Source: Rhodohalobacter mucosus | Lineage (GTDB): Bacteria; Bacteroidota; Rhodothermia; Balneolales; Balneolaceae | Length of the DNA: 64,000 nucleotides | NCBI RefSeq assembly: GCF_003150675.1 | Contig: NZ_QGGB01000002.1 | Span: forward strand, 1 to 64,000 | Direction of reading: 5' to 3' | Shown here: positions 1-8,742 of the stretch, in pieces | Layout of the letters: each line of letters starts with the position of its first letter | Position numbering within the stretch: the first letter of the stretch is position 1 | Program-made: the position numbers and the translations under genes | Notes under the pieces: model-generated | Told to the model about the DNA's origin: nothing | The model's database searches: none | The model's input: the letters and a program-made list of their open reading frames with translations, nothing else

Positions 1-130
1 CAGGCTTCAGGCTTCAGGCTTCAGGCTTCAGGCTTCAGGCTTCAGGCTTCAGGCTTCAGGCTTCAGGCTTCAGGCTTCAGGCTTCAGGCTTCAGGCTTCA
101 GGCTTCAGGCTTCAGGCTTCAGGCTTCAGG
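1..130. repeat. CAGGCTT heptamer tandem array
   Basis: The 7-bp word CAGGCTT repeats without interruption for about 18.5 copies from the first base of the window. The array may extend beyond the left edge. No coding potential is seen. It is the longest of several 7-bp-period arrays in this window, which use different words. The period matches the short tandemly repeated heptamers (STRR) known from cyanobacteria, though the words differ. Confidence 0.95.
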
Positions 131-167
131 GTGCAGGATGGTAAATTTTTCTGAAATCGCAAATCAC

Positions 168-263
168 TCATCGCCAGTCAGCGGTCAGCGGTCAGCAAAG
201 GCAGGGTATATTTTTCATACTCAATACTCAATACTCAATACTCAATACTCAATACTCAATACT
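168..263. repeat. Short heptamer arrays (GGTCAGC and ATACTCA)
   Basis: Two further 7-bp-period arrays lie in the gap before the lipid kinase. GGTCAGC-like units occur about three times near 173-196. ATACTCA repeats for about 6.7 copies at 217-263. Together with the array at 1-130 they account for most of the first 300 bases. A short reading frame across this stretch is only a by-product of the repeats. Confidence 0.85.
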
Positions 264-301
264 AAGATACTTCTGAGATCACAAATCACAAATCGCTCCC
301 G

Positions 302-319
302 TCCCGAAAGCTTTCGGGA
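302..319. repeat. 18-bp perfect palindrome
   Basis: TCCCGAAAG is followed directly by its exact reverse complement CTTTCGGGA. It lies about 100 bp upstream of the lipid kinase start. A related imperfect version (TCCCGA, 4-nt loop, TCGGGA) occurs at 30400-30415 between dnaX and ybaB, so it may be a small dispersed element rather than an operator. Function unknown. Confidence 0.6.
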
Positions 320-420
320 TCGGGACCAATCGAAATTTTCCCGTCTCATGTCTGACGCCTGACGTTTCCCTTCTGCCTGAAAGTTGGTAATTTGAATTCC
401 GAATTCGTTACTTCCACTTC

Positions 421-1326
421 ATGGAAAAAAGCCCAACCTCCGTCTGTTTTATTCTGAACCCCGCAGCCGATAAAAGCCGGTCGGCCCGGCATGCAGCATG
501 GCTCCGAAGGCAGGCGGAGCAGCGATGGCACAGATTTGAAGTCGTTCTTTCAACACCGGATGAGCCGATGAAGGAGCTTGCCGCAAAAAAAGCGGCCGAA
601 TTTGATGTGATCGTGGCCTGCGGGGGCGACGGTACGGTTCACCAGGTGGTAAACGGAATTGCGGGTATCGGAACGGGATTTGCCGTTCTGCCGGTGGGTA
701 CGGGCAATGATTTTGCCAAATCACTGAATCTTCCTGAAAGCCGCGAAGCCATTCTGGATCTCATCCAAAAAAATAAATTTCAGAATGCAGACCTTATACG
801 ATTTAAAGGGGATTCGGAGGGCTGGTGCGTCAACACGCTGGGAATTGGATTGGACGGACTGGCAAATCACTACTCAAAATCCTTTCACCGGATAAAAGGA
901 TTCATCATCTACGTCATGGGAGCATTAAAAGCATCGTTCAAGTTCCGCGGTGCGCTGTTTTCTATAACTTCCGGACCCGAAAAAAAGGATCTCTCCGGTG
1001 AATTTTTAATGGTAACGGTGTGCAATGGGAAATGGGAAGGCGGCACTTTCTATATTGCGCCCGGGGCAACCCTTTTCGATGGCCGGGCGGATCTGGTGAC
1101 GGTGGACAAGATATCCGTTCCAAAAATTTTGCTCTATATGTCCTGTTTTAAAAATGGTCCTGCAACTTGGATGAACGCTTTGAATACGCAAAAAGTAACA
1201 TCACTTAACGTTCATGCAGAAACAGCTGTGGCTGTTCACGCAGACGGGGAGCAGCTGGGAACGGAGATTCACAATCTTTACATAACCGTTGAGAGGGGTA
1301 TTCTGCCGGTCATTGCAGGTCACTGA
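421..1326 (+). CDS. Diacylglycerol/lipid kinase family protein (YegS/BmrU type)
   Basis: This 301-residue protein matches the length and motifs of the DAGK catalytic family, which phosphorylates diacylglycerol or a related lipid with ATP at the inner face of the membrane. The nucleotide-binding signature GGDGT is at residues 68-72 inside a GGDGTVHQVVNG block. The second conserved block, PVGTGNDFA, is at residues 91-99. There is no signal peptide or membrane segment, as expected for a peripheral enzyme. The start at 421 places ILNP, the usual first strand motif, at residue 11. Its 3' end overlaps the stop of a small convergent gene by 7 bp. The true lipid substrate cannot be read from sequence. 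Confidence 0.92.
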   Translation: MEKSPTSVCFILNPAADKSRSARHAAWLRRQAEQRWHRFEVVLSTPDEPMKELAAKKAAEFDVIVACGGDGTVHQVVNGIAGIGTGFAVLPVGTGNDFAKSLNLPESREAILDLIQKNKFQNADLIRFKGDSEGWCVNTLGIGLDGLANHYSKSFHRIKGFIIYVMGALKASFKFRGALFSITSGPEKKDLSGEFLMVTVCNGKWEGGTFYIAPGATLFDGRADLVTVDKISVPKILLYMSCFKNGPATWMNALNTQKVTSLNVHAETAVAVHADGEQLGTEIHNLYITVERGILPVIAGH

Positions 1327-1514
1327 ATGGCATAGTATTCTTCATAGACGTATTCCCACAAACCCGCAAGATCAGACCCCTTGTTATGCGGATTTTTTGA
1401 GGTAGACGACTTCATGGCATCTATGCAGGCCCGTTCACGAGCATGGTGAATGGCCTTCAGCTGATGCTTGGTCGGATTGTCAATCATCTCCTCAAATTTC
1501 TTTTCTTCAGACAT
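1320..1514 (-). CDS. Small conserved hypothetical protein (64 aa)
   Basis: A short, charged, probably cytoplasmic protein of 64 residues with no signal peptide, membrane helix or metal motif. It is rich in Glu, Lys and His and ends in an aromatic stretch (LWEYVYEEYYAIQ). It converges on the lipid kinase gene and overlaps its last codons. The frame is the only plausible content of this gap and the composition is protein-like. I do not recognise a family, so its reality is inferred from composition and position only. Confidence 0.55.
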   Translation of the reverse strand: MSEEKKFEEMIDNPTKHQLKAIHHARERACIDAMKSSTSKNPHNKGSDLAGLWEYVYEEYYAIQ

Positions 1515-1646
1515 AATTGAGTTATTTGGTTACACTATATAAAATGAGAGATTATTGAGATAAATCAAGTTTATACTCGGTTATATAACGATTTAGGCCG
1601 TCAAATAGTTTCTTTATCTTCATGAATTTCAACAAATTAAAGAAAT

Positions 1647-2546
1647 ATGAAAAAACCAATTCACCCCGATGGCCCCGAATTATCGACACTCTCGGCCGGC
1701 ATGTGGCGGCTGCATGAATGGGATTTAAGCACAGACGATTTGATCCGGTTTATTGAAGAGTGTGTTGAGGCAGGGGTTACTACATTCGATCATGCCGATA
1801 TTTACGGCAATTACGGAAATGAAGCCTTGTTCGGAAACGCTCTCAGGGAAAGGCCCGACCTAAGGGATAAGATTGAAATTGTAACCAAATGCGGAATCTG
1901 TCTCCCGGTACCCGGAAAACCGGAATACGCGATACAACACTACAATACGGGTGAAGAGCATATCAGGATGTCGGTGGAGAATTCACTCAGAAACCTGAAT
2001 ACAGAGCGGATTGACCTTCTGCTGATACACCGTCCGGATCCACTCATGGATGCCTCAGAGGTAGCCAACACGTTTCTGAAACTGATCAATGAGCAAAAGG
2101 TGCGCTATGTGGGCGTCTCAAACTTCACTCCTTCACAATTCAACCTGCTGCAATCTGCCATGGACGAATGCCTTGTCACCAATCAGGTGGAATGCTCTGT
2201 TCTGCACACAATCGCTCTGTTTGACGGCACATTTGATCAGGCACAGAGATATAATGCTTCACCCATGATCTGGTCTCCATTTGCCGGCGGAAGGCTTTTT
2301 ACCGGCAGCGGTGACGCACCCCACAGAGTACGCCAGGTCCTTTTTAAGCTTAGTGAAAAATACAGCGCCTCCATCGATCAGCTTGCCTTGGCCTGGCTTA
2401 TGGCACTGCCCTGCAGTCCGTTTCCGGTACTGGGAACAGGAAAAATAGAACGAATCCGGTCAGCAGCCGACGCCCTTTCCCTGAATATGGAAAAACAGGA
2501 CTGGTTCAGGATTCTGGAGGCTTCCAGAGGGCATCCAGTCGCATAA
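1647..2546 (+). CDS. Aldo/keto reductase (YdhF-like)
   Basis: A 299-residue NAD(P)H-dependent oxidoreductase of the aldo/keto reductase superfamily, a single TIM barrel in the cytoplasm. The catalytic tetrad is visible: Asp48 in FDHADIYG, Tyr53 in the same block, Lys81 in VTKCG and His128 in LLIHRPDP. The motif RYVGVSNF and a late MALPCSPFPVLGTGKIERI cofactor-binding segment also fit. Sequence flavour is closest to E. coli YdhF, whose physiological substrate is not well defined. A terminator hairpin follows at 2633-2654, so it appears to be a single-gene unit. Confidence 0.92.
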   Translation: MKKPIHPDGPELSTLSAGMWRLHEWDLSTDDLIRFIEECVEAGVTTFDHADIYGNYGNEALFGNALRERPDLRDKIEIVTKCGICLPVPGKPEYAIQHYNTGEEHIRMSVENSLRNLNTERIDLLLIHRPDPLMDASEVANTFLKLINEQKVRYVGVSNFTPSQFNLLQSAMDECLVTNQVECSVLHTIALFDGTFDQAQRYNASPMIWSPFAGGRLFTGSGDAPHRVRQVLFKLSEKYSASIDQLALAWLMALPCSPFPVLGTGKIERIRSAADALSLNMEKQDWFRILEASRGHPVA

Positions 2547-2632
2547 TTTGATGTAAAGATGAATTTTTGACAACAGGGCCATTTTCCTTACATTTTCAAA
2601 TCATTTTCACACCCCATTTTCGACACAATGGT

Positions 2633-2654
2633 GCTCTTTAGAAAAGAGCTTTTT
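2633..2654 (+). terminator. Intrinsic terminator after aldo/keto reductase
   Basis: GCTCTTT (2633-2639) and AAAGAGC (2643-2649) form a 7-bp stem with a 3-nt loop, followed by TTTTT. It lies between the reductase stop and the next start, and would end the reductase transcript. Confidence 0.7.
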
Positions 2655-2683
2655 GAATATTACTGACTTAATCTCCTCCTTGT

Positions 2684-3919
2684 ATGGATCTTTTTGATAA
2701 GCTGGAAGGTCGCCCCGGACCTCTGGGAGCATTTACATCCGACGGTTACGGATATTACACATTCCCAAAACTTGAGGGTCCCATTGGCCCTGAAATGAAG
2801 TTCAACGGCAAGGATATGGTTGTCTGGAGTGTAAACGACTACCTCAGTGTAGGGAATCACCCCCATATCCGTGAAGTCGACAAAAAAGCAGCTGAACAAT
2901 ACGGCTTCAGTAACCCCATGGGTGCACGGCTGATGACCGGAAATTCGAATGAGCATGAGGCCCTCGAACGCGAGCTTTCCGATTTCATGCACAAGCCAAA
3001 ATCCCTCCTTCTCAATTACGGATACCAGGGGATAATGAGCGTGATTCATGCGCTCGTCGACCGCAATGATTTCCTGATTTACGACGAGCTCAGCCACGCC
3101 TGTATCGTAGATGGCAAGCAACTGGCCATGGCTGAAAAGTCTGTATTCAAGCACAATGACATGGAGAGCCTCGAAAAACAGCTCAAACGCGCTGTCTCCA
3201 AAATGAAGCCCAATTCATCCATACTGGTCGTAACCGAAGGTGTGTTCGGTATGACAGGCGATTTGGGCAAACTCAGGGAGATTATTGCCCTGAAAGAAAA
3301 GTATCCGTTCAGGCTCCTCGTGGATGATGCACACGGTTTTGGTACGCTCGGCCATGACGGCTCAGGCGCCGGAACCCAGCTGGGCTGCCACGATGGCATT
3401 GACATCTATTTTGGAACCTTTGCAAAAGCGGTTGCGCTCATCGGTGCTTTTATTGCTACGGAACCCCGCGTTATTGAATTTTTGAAGGCCAACACCCGAA
3501 GCCAGATTTTTGCCAAATCGCTTCCAACGGCGCTTGTGATATCTGCAAGAGAGCGTCTGAAACTGATTCGGCAGAATCCGCAGTGGAGAGAAAAACTTTG
3601 GGAAAATACTCGCAAGTTGCGTGAGGGTCTGATTAATATCGGGTATAATGTCCTCCCATCCGAAAGTCCGGTCACACCCGTTCTAACAGCAGGCAGTACG
3701 GATCTTTGCCAGACCATCATGCGTGAAATGCGCGAAGAGCACGGCGTGTTTGTCAGCGGTGTAGCATACCCGGTTGTACCCAAAGGCGTGGTTCTTATTC
3801 GCCTTATTCCAATGGCGGGTCACACCGATGCACACATTGAAAAAACCCTGGCTGCATTTGAAGCGATCAAACCCATTGCGCTTAAGAAACCGGCTTTCGA
3901 AGAAAATGTTACAGTCTGA
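2684..3919 (+). CDS. Alpha-oxoamine synthase family PLP enzyme (KBL/AONS/SPT-like)
   Basis: A 411-residue fold-type I pyridoxal-phosphate enzyme that joins an acyl-CoA (or acyl-ACP) to an amino acid with loss of CO2. Visible active-site elements are DELSHAC (His138, stacking on PLP), VVTEGVFGMTGD, VDDAHGFG (Asp214, His217) and GTFAKAVA with the PLP lysine at about residue 248. The N-terminal block WSVNDYLSVGNHP is typical of the family. Glycine C-acetyltransferase, serine palmitoyltransferase and the cysteate-fatty acyltransferase of sulfonolipid (capnine) synthesis all look alike at this level. No threonine dehydrogenase or biotin gene is adjacent, so a lipid role is plausible but unproven. 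No signal peptide is present. Confidence 0.85.
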   Translation: MDLFDKLEGRPGPLGAFTSDGYGYYTFPKLEGPIGPEMKFNGKDMVVWSVNDYLSVGNHPHIREVDKKAAEQYGFSNPMGARLMTGNSNEHEALERELSDFMHKPKSLLLNYGYQGIMSVIHALVDRNDFLIYDELSHACIVDGKQLAMAEKSVFKHNDMESLEKQLKRAVSKMKPNSSILVVTEGVFGMTGDLGKLREIIALKEKYPFRLLVDDAHGFGTLGHDGSGAGTQLGCHDGIDIYFGTFAKAVALIGAFIATEPRVIEFLKANTRSQIFAKSLPTALVISARERLKLIRQNPQWREKLWENTRKLREGLINIGYNVLPSESPVTPVLTAGSTDLCQTIMREMREEHGVFVSGVAYPVVPKGVVLIRLIPMAGHTDAHIEKTLAAFEAIKPIALKKPAFEENVTV

Positions 3920-4060
3920 GGGTAAACGATCCCGAATGTAGCATCCCGATCGTTCACTGCTGATCGCGATACACGGTTGTACTAAAAAAACCATGCATAC
4001 TCCAAATTGCGGTGTATTTCACCCGGGCCGCAATCTGCCCTGAATGTAACTCCGGATCTC

Positions 4061-4068
4061 TATCTTTG
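4061..4068 (+). promoter_or_regulatory. Candidate Bacteroidota-type -7 element
   Basis: TATCTTTG matches the TAnnTTTG consensus of the Bacteroidota housekeeping sigma factor exactly. It lies 53 bp upstream of the preferred start of the S9 peptidase (4121). No good TTTG -33 partner is seen at the usual distance, so confidence is modest. Confidence 0.35.
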
Positions 4069-4120
4069 TTATTTGGGTTTTTTCTATTTTAAGCTGCAAT
4101 CCAAAAACCCAAAATTGTAC

Positions 4121-6229
4121 ATGTCCATGCGATTTCTTTGCCTGACAGCTTTATCACTGCTTTTTTTCCTGATTTCCTTACCCGCTGACGCACAGGATGT
4201 TCCTGAAAGCCTGACGTTAAAAGAGATTTTCCACGAACCTGTGATTCCGGGTATTCGTCCGCAGTTCAGGTATTTCAACGCAACCGGCGACACCCTTTAT
4301 TTTGCATGGAATGACTCTTCATACTACGATACCGGGCTCTATAAAATGGCCTTGAGCGGCGGAGACCCCGTAAAAGCAGATGAAGAGGCACTTCCTCCAA
4401 GATCTATTGTCTCTCCGAATAACCGTTTCATGGTGTATTCCGAAGAGGGCGACTTGTACGTATCCCGTACAGATGGGTCTGCTGCTCGCAGGATTATCGC
4501 TACAAAAGAGCGCGATGTAAGTCCCGTTTGGTCTCCAAACAGCAGAAAACTGGCCTTTATCAGGTCGGGTGATGTTTGGGTGACGGACGTTGTAACTCCT
4601 CAACTGATTCAGGTTACATCGCGGGACAGCGATGAGCCCGGCTTTTCCATTCGCGGCTGGGCAGGAAGCAGCAGGCTCATTCTAAGTCAGTCGGACTTCT
4701 CCGATTCACGAACAATCTATTTCCCTGAATATGCGGATGAATTTGTGGTGCCCGGTGCGTCCAGCAGAGGCATTCCGGATGTCACCTTTTTTTCAGCTCA
4801 CATCGATTCAGCCCGGATCGATACTCTGCTCACCGGATGGAACCGGTCTTCTGCGGCCGGCAGCTATTCAGGCAATTTTGCCGTAATTGATGCCGCAGAC
4901 GACTCGCTTAAGAGCCGTGAGATCATTGTCTACAACTTTCGTGATAATTCCGAATCCATTCTTTTCGAAGACACCACGGACGGATGGCTGAGCGGCACGT
5001 CCATCCGGTTTGCCCCCCGTACCGACCGCCTTCTTTTTACCTCCGAACAGAGCGGGTGGAATCATCTCTATCTGGCAAACCTGCTCACCGGCGATGTTCA
5101 GCAGCTTACAAGCGGAGAGTTTGAAATTACATGGTCGCGCTGGCTGGATGATCAGACCATACTATATGTAAGCAATGAAGCCGATTACGGTGAACGCCAT
5201 ATATTCATACACAATCTGAGGGAAGGCACCGCACGGCAGCTTACTTCCGATGACACCTACAGGTATCAGTTCGTTCTCTCGCCCGACAATGAAAATCTGA
5301 TCTATGCAAAGACCGATTTCAACCGGCCGTATGACCTCTATATGATCGACCTCACGGCTGAAGATCCGGAAGAAAATCAGCTGACTCAATCCGTGCCCGG
5401 ATCCTTTTACGACTACAACTGGCAGGATGAGCAGTATGTACGATTTACCGGCCGCGATGGAGAAACGGAACTCTCCATGTCGGTACTCTATCCGGAAGGC
5501 TTCGACACAAGGGATTCAGCAACCGAGTACCCGGTTGTGGTTTTTGTTCACGGCGCAGGCTCTCTTCAGAATGTGTACAAGGGCTGGTCGAACAATTACT
5601 GGCGCGAGTACATGTTCAACCAGTATCTGCTGAAGCACGGATACGTAGTGATTGAAGTGGACTACAGGCACAGTACCGGTTATGGCCGCAAATTCCGTGA
5701 AGACGTCACCAACTGGATGGGTAAATATGAAACCGAAGATATCGTGGATGGCCTTGACTGGGTGGAGAATCATACGGATGGCGCACTCGATCTCGGCCGG
5801 GTTGGGATTTATGGTGGAAGCTATGGAGGATTTATGGCACTTTATGCCGTAACAGCTGAACCGGAGCGGTTTCATGCCGCAGCTGCGCTCAGAAAAGTTA
5901 CCAACTGGAGGAATTACTATTATGCCAATCCCTGGTACACGCTGCCGCGACTGGGAAATCCGGAGGAGGTGCCTGAACATTATGATCGCAGCTCACCGCT
6001 CACCTATGCGTCCGAACTGCAGCATCCCGTTATCCTGCTCCACGGGCTTATCGATGACAACGTGGGTTCGCAGGATGCCTTTCAGTATGCTGAGGAGCTG
6101 GTTCAGAGCGGCAACACTAATTTTGAGATGATGATTTATCCATCCGAACGGCACGGCTTTTCCGACCCGGATTCGTGGTATGACGAGTATTTCCGGATCT
6201 TTCAATTTTTTGAGGAGCATTTGAAGTAA
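4121..6229 (+). CDS. Exported S9 family peptidase (prolyl oligopeptidase / DPP-IV type)
   Basis: A serine peptidase of about 702 residues, releasing peptides or dipeptides outside the cytoplasm. From 4121 the protein opens with a signal peptide (MSMRFLCL, a hydrophobic run, then ADAQ). An upstream in-frame ATG at 4007 would put 38 atypical residues before the signal and is rejected. Next comes a beta-propeller with PD40/TolB-like repeats (SPNNRFMVYS, SPVWSPNSRKLAF, LSPDNENLIYAK). The C-terminal alpha/beta hydrolase has the nucleophile Ser567 in GGSYGGFM, an Asp near residue 644 in LIDDNVG and a His near 677 in ERHGF. It is monocistronic, with a terminator at 6251-6280. Confidence 0.93.
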   Translation: MSMRFLCLTALSLLFFLISLPADAQDVPESLTLKEIFHEPVIPGIRPQFRYFNATGDTLYFAWNDSSYYDTGLYKMALSGGDPVKADEEALPPRSIVSPNNRFMVYSEEGDLYVSRTDGSAARRIIATKERDVSPVWSPNSRKLAFIRSGDVWVTDVVTPQLIQVTSRDSDEPGFSIRGWAGSSRLILSQSDFSDSRTIYFPEYADEFVVPGASSRGIPDVTFFSAHIDSARIDTLLTGWNRSSAAGSYSGNFAVIDAADDSLKSREIIVYNFRDNSESILFEDTTDGWLSGTSIRFAPRTDRLLFTSEQSGWNHLYLANLLTGDVQQLTSGEFEITWSRWLDDQTILYVSNEADYGERHIFIHNLREGTARQLTSDDTYRYQFVLSPDNENLIYAKTDFNRPYDLYMIDLTAEDPEENQLTQSVPGSFYDYNWQDEQYVRFTGRDGETELSMSVLYPEGFDTRDSATEYPVVVFVHGAGSLQNVYKGWSNNYWREYMFNQYLLKHGYVVIEVDYRHSTGYGRKFREDVTNWMGKYETEDIVDGLDWVENHTDGALDLGRVGIYGGSYGGFMALYAVTAEPERFHAAAALRKVTNWRNYYYANPWYTLPRLGNPEEVPEHYDRSSPLTYASELQHPVILLHGLIDDNVGSQDAFQYAEELVQSGNTNFEMMIYPSERHGFSDPDSWYDEYFRIFQFFEEHLK

Positions 6230-6250
6230 GCCGCCTCTGCTGATTTTTTA

Positions 6251-6280
6251 AATGCCGGTTGATCTCAGCCGGCATTTTTT
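6251..6280 (+). terminator. Intrinsic terminator after S9 peptidase
   Basis: AATGCCGG (6251-6258) pairs perfectly with CCGGCATT (6269-6276) across a 10-nt loop and runs into a T-tract. It is 21 bp after the peptidase stop. Confidence 0.88.
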
Positions 6281-6478
6281 ATTCCCGCACTTCCCTCACC
6301 CATACTTTCAACTGTTCTTTATACAGGTTCACCGGCGAAGCAAACCATCCTGACGGTACTGCAGCACTCTCATTCAGGTGTTCCCCCATATAATACCATC
6401 ATTTTGTTTTATATATTAATAGAACGGTTCTGCAAACCGGCAAACCGCGTTTCAAATGAAAAAGGCTGACACATCACC

Positions 6479-7270
6479 ATGACTGAAATCCATTGCATGC
6501 GTAAGTGCATCACCTCACCGCCGGTTCCTTTTTTATTTATGGGAATTCTGCTTCTGATTCTGTTGCCTGCGGGGCTGATAGCTCAGGACGCTTCCGAAAT
6601 TATTGAGCGTGTTGATCAGGTGATGCGAGGTGAATCGAGTTATGCCGAGATGACCATGACCATCGAACGACCCAGGTACACGCGAAAGGTTTCAATGAGA
6701 GCCTGGTCGCTTGGGGATGATTATTCACTGATAAAAATTACAGAACCGGCCCGTGATGAGGGTACGGCCTACCTCAAGCGGGAAAATGAAATCTGGAATT
6801 ACGTTCCCAACATCGACAGAACCATTAAAATGCCTCCCTCTATGATGTCGCAGTCGTGGATGGGGTCCGACTTTACGAACGATGACCTGGTACGTGAAAG
6901 CTCCATAACCGAGGATTATGAACACAGCATCCTCAGGGAGGATACCTTGCGTGGAAGGGAAAGCTGGGTGCTGGAACTGATTCCAAAGCCGGAAGCCGCG
7001 GTGGTATACGGTAAAGTGCTGCTATGGGTGGATAAAGAGGAGTATATCCAGCTGCGAGTGAAAAACTATGATCAGCAGGGTGAACCGGCCAGCACAATCG
7101 AATTGACCGATATCCGTGAAATGGGGGGACGAACGCTTCCCGCCAAAATGACTCTGACTCCGGCCGACAAACCAGACCATAAGACCGTTCTGGAATACCG
7201 GGAGATTGAATTCAATATCTCTCCGGAGCAGTCCTTTTTTTCACTCCAAAATATGCGAAGGAAGTTGTGA
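6479..7270 (+). CDS. Outer membrane lipoprotein-sorting protein, LolA-like
   Basis: A 263-residue exported protein with an N-terminal signal (hydrophobic run ending AGLIAQ). The mature part is all-beta, of the kind annotated as outer membrane lipoprotein-sorting protein (LolA_like), a LolA/LolB/RseB-like fold with a hydrophobic cavity for acyl chains. Diagnostic segments include YAEMTMTIERP, EIWNYVPNIDRTIKMPPSMMSQSWMGSDFTND and the later YGKVLLWVD. The start at 6479 could instead be 6497 (MRKC), which gives a more compact signal peptide. It precedes two FtsX permeases, an ATPase and a barrel protein in the same direction. A terminator-like hairpin at 7356-7379 separates it from them. It probably shuttles a lipid or lipoprotein across the periplasm. 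Cargo unknown. Confidence 0.85.
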   Translation: MTEIHCMRKCITSPPVPFLFMGILLLILLPAGLIAQDASEIIERVDQVMRGESSYAEMTMTIERPRYTRKVSMRAWSLGDDYSLIKITEPARDEGTAYLKRENEIWNYVPNIDRTIKMPPSMMSQSWMGSDFTNDDLVRESSITEDYEHSILREDTLRGRESWVLELIPKPEAAVVYGKVLLWVDKEEYIQLRVKNYDQQGEPASTIELTDIREMGGRTLPAKMTLTPADKPDHKTVLEYREIEFNISPEQSFFSLQNMRRKL

Positions 7271-7355
7271 GCAAGTGGCCAGTGTGCTGGTCCATTGGTT
7301 GTAAAAGTGTTAATCTGATTAGGTGTTAAAGTAGTTCAGCAAATTTACTTTATTG

Positions 7356-7379
7356 GTTGCCCGGTCGGGCGACTTTTTT
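7356..7379 (+). terminator. Terminator-like hairpin inside the export locus
   Basis: GTTGCCC (7356-7362) and GGGCGAC (7367-7373) pair across a GGTC loop (one T-G pair) and are followed by six T residues. It lies between the LolA-like gene and the first permease and could lower downstream expression. Confidence 0.6.
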
Positions 7380-7453
7380 CCCTTTTCCCTTTTCACTTTT
7401 GCCTTTTGCCTTTTGCCTGACACACTGAACCACTGAACCACTGAACCACTGAA
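7379..7453. repeat. Heptamer (TTTTGCC-like) and octamer (ACTGAACC) tandem repeats
   Basis: Units of 7 bp (CCCTTTT, CACTTTT, GCCTTTT) run for about 5.5 copies to 7418. About 3.5 copies of the 8-bp word ACTGAACC follow to 7452. The tract ends about ten bases before the permease start codon, where a ribosome-binding site would normally be. Confidence 0.8.
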
Positions 7454-7463
7454 AATCTAAACC

Positions 7464-8684
7464 ATGTTCCTCAAACTGGCCTGGCGAAATATCTGGAGAA
7501 ACAAGCGAAGGACGCTGATTACCGTCAGTTCAGTCATGTTTGCCGTGGTGTTTGCACTCTCCCTGGAGTCGCTGGAACGCGGCGGCCACAACCTGATGGT
7601 AGACAACATGACCCGTTTTCACACAGGGTACATACAAATTCAGGATTCCCGGTTTGAAGATGAACCCTCTCTCGACAACACCATTACCTACGATTCGTCA
7701 CTGGTTAGACGGGTTGCCTCCGTTTCAGACGACATAGAGTTCACGGTGCCCCGTCTTGAAACCTTTATGCTCGCAGCAGGCGATGAGCAAACCCGCGGTG
7801 CCATGGTGCTGGGTATTGAAGCCGACGCGGAAGATAAAATGAATGACCTCCGCAGCCGCATTACCGCAGGTGAGTTTTTTTCATCCGGAAACGGTTCTGC
7901 CGTGCTCGCTGAAGGTATTGCTTCGAGGCTTGAGCTCGCCGTCGGTGATACATTGGTATTGCTTGGTCAGGGCCGTTTTGGAATGACTGCAGCGGGCAAA
8001 TTCGCGGTAAGCGGTTTGGTGAATCATCCGGTTCGGGATATGAGTAATCAGCTTGTCTACCTCTCCCTGCAGGATGCGCAATGGCTTACTTCCGCTGAAG
8101 ACCAGATCACCTCCTTGCTGGTGATGCCGGAAAGCGTCAGCGAATCGTTCACAGTTGCAGAGTCGCTCAGAAGCGAGTTTGATGGCGAGAACTACAACAT
8201 TCTGACGTGGAGACAGCTGATTCCTGAACTGGTTGAAGCGCTGGAATTTGACCGCGCAGGCACCAAGCTCTACATGGGTATACTTTATGTCATCATCGGG
8301 TTCGGAATCTTCGGAACTATCCTGACGATGACCCTGGAGCGAATGAGGGAATTCGGCATTCTCCTTGCCGTTGGCATGCACCGCATCCGGCTGGCTTCCG
8401 TTGTCTTTCTGGAAACCTTTTTTATGAGCATCCTGGGCGTAATTGCGGGCTTTGCACTGGGCAGCATCATTTTATTGTATTTCCGTGAAAACCCGATTCG
8501 AATAACAGGTGATGCAGCCGAAATTATCAGAGACTACGGGATGGAGCCCATTATGCCAACAGCGATTGCCGGTGACATCTTTCTATGGCAGGGGCTTGTT
8601 GTTTTTACACTTACAATTTTTATCAGTCTCTATCCTGTTATTAAAATTGCAACCCTGAACATCCTGGAAGCTTCCAGAACATAA
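7464..8684 (+). CDS. ABC transporter permease, FtsX/LolCE family (1)
   Basis: A 406-residue inner-membrane protein with the FtsX/MacB layout: one N-terminal membrane helix after the WRNIWRNKRRTLI motif, a periplasmic domain of roughly 220 residues, then three helices at the C-terminus (starting near YMGILYVIIGFGIF). The block ERMREFGILLAVGMHRIR between helices is the usual cytoplasmic coupling loop to the ATPase. The protein would convert ATP hydrolysis by the partner encoded at 10150 into extraction of a lipid or lipoprotein from the membrane. It pairs with the permease at 8743, as LolC pairs with LolE. Confidence 0.9.
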   Translation: MFLKLAWRNIWRNKRRTLITVSSVMFAVVFALSLESLERGGHNLMVDNMTRFHTGYIQIQDSRFEDEPSLDNTITYDSSLVRRVASVSDDIEFTVPRLETFMLAAGDEQTRGAMVLGIEADAEDKMNDLRSRITAGEFFSSGNGSAVLAEGIASRLELAVGDTLVLLGQGRFGMTAAGKFAVSGLVNHPVRDMSNQLVYLSLQDAQWLTSAEDQITSLLVMPESVSESFTVAESLRSEFDGENYNILTWRQLIPELVEALEFDRAGTKLYMGILYVIIGFGIFGTILTMTLERMREFGILLAVGMHRIRLASVVFLETFFMSILGVIAGFALGSIILLYFRENPIRITGDAAEIIRDYGMEPIMPTAIAGDIFLWQGLVVFTLTIFISLYPVIKIATLNILEASRT

Positions 8685-8742
8685 CTGATTATATGAACTC
8701 CTTAGATATGCATCCTGCTGTACCGGTTCCAAAGAGTAATTT

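Noticed and set aside
3924..3955. Terminator after the alpha-oxoamine synthase
   Set aside because: AACGATC/GATCGTT can pair, but the loop is long and no T-run follows.
4007..4120. Longer N-terminus for the S9 peptidase
   Set aside because: The extra 38 residues precede a normal signal peptide and overlap a promoter-like TATCTTTG element.
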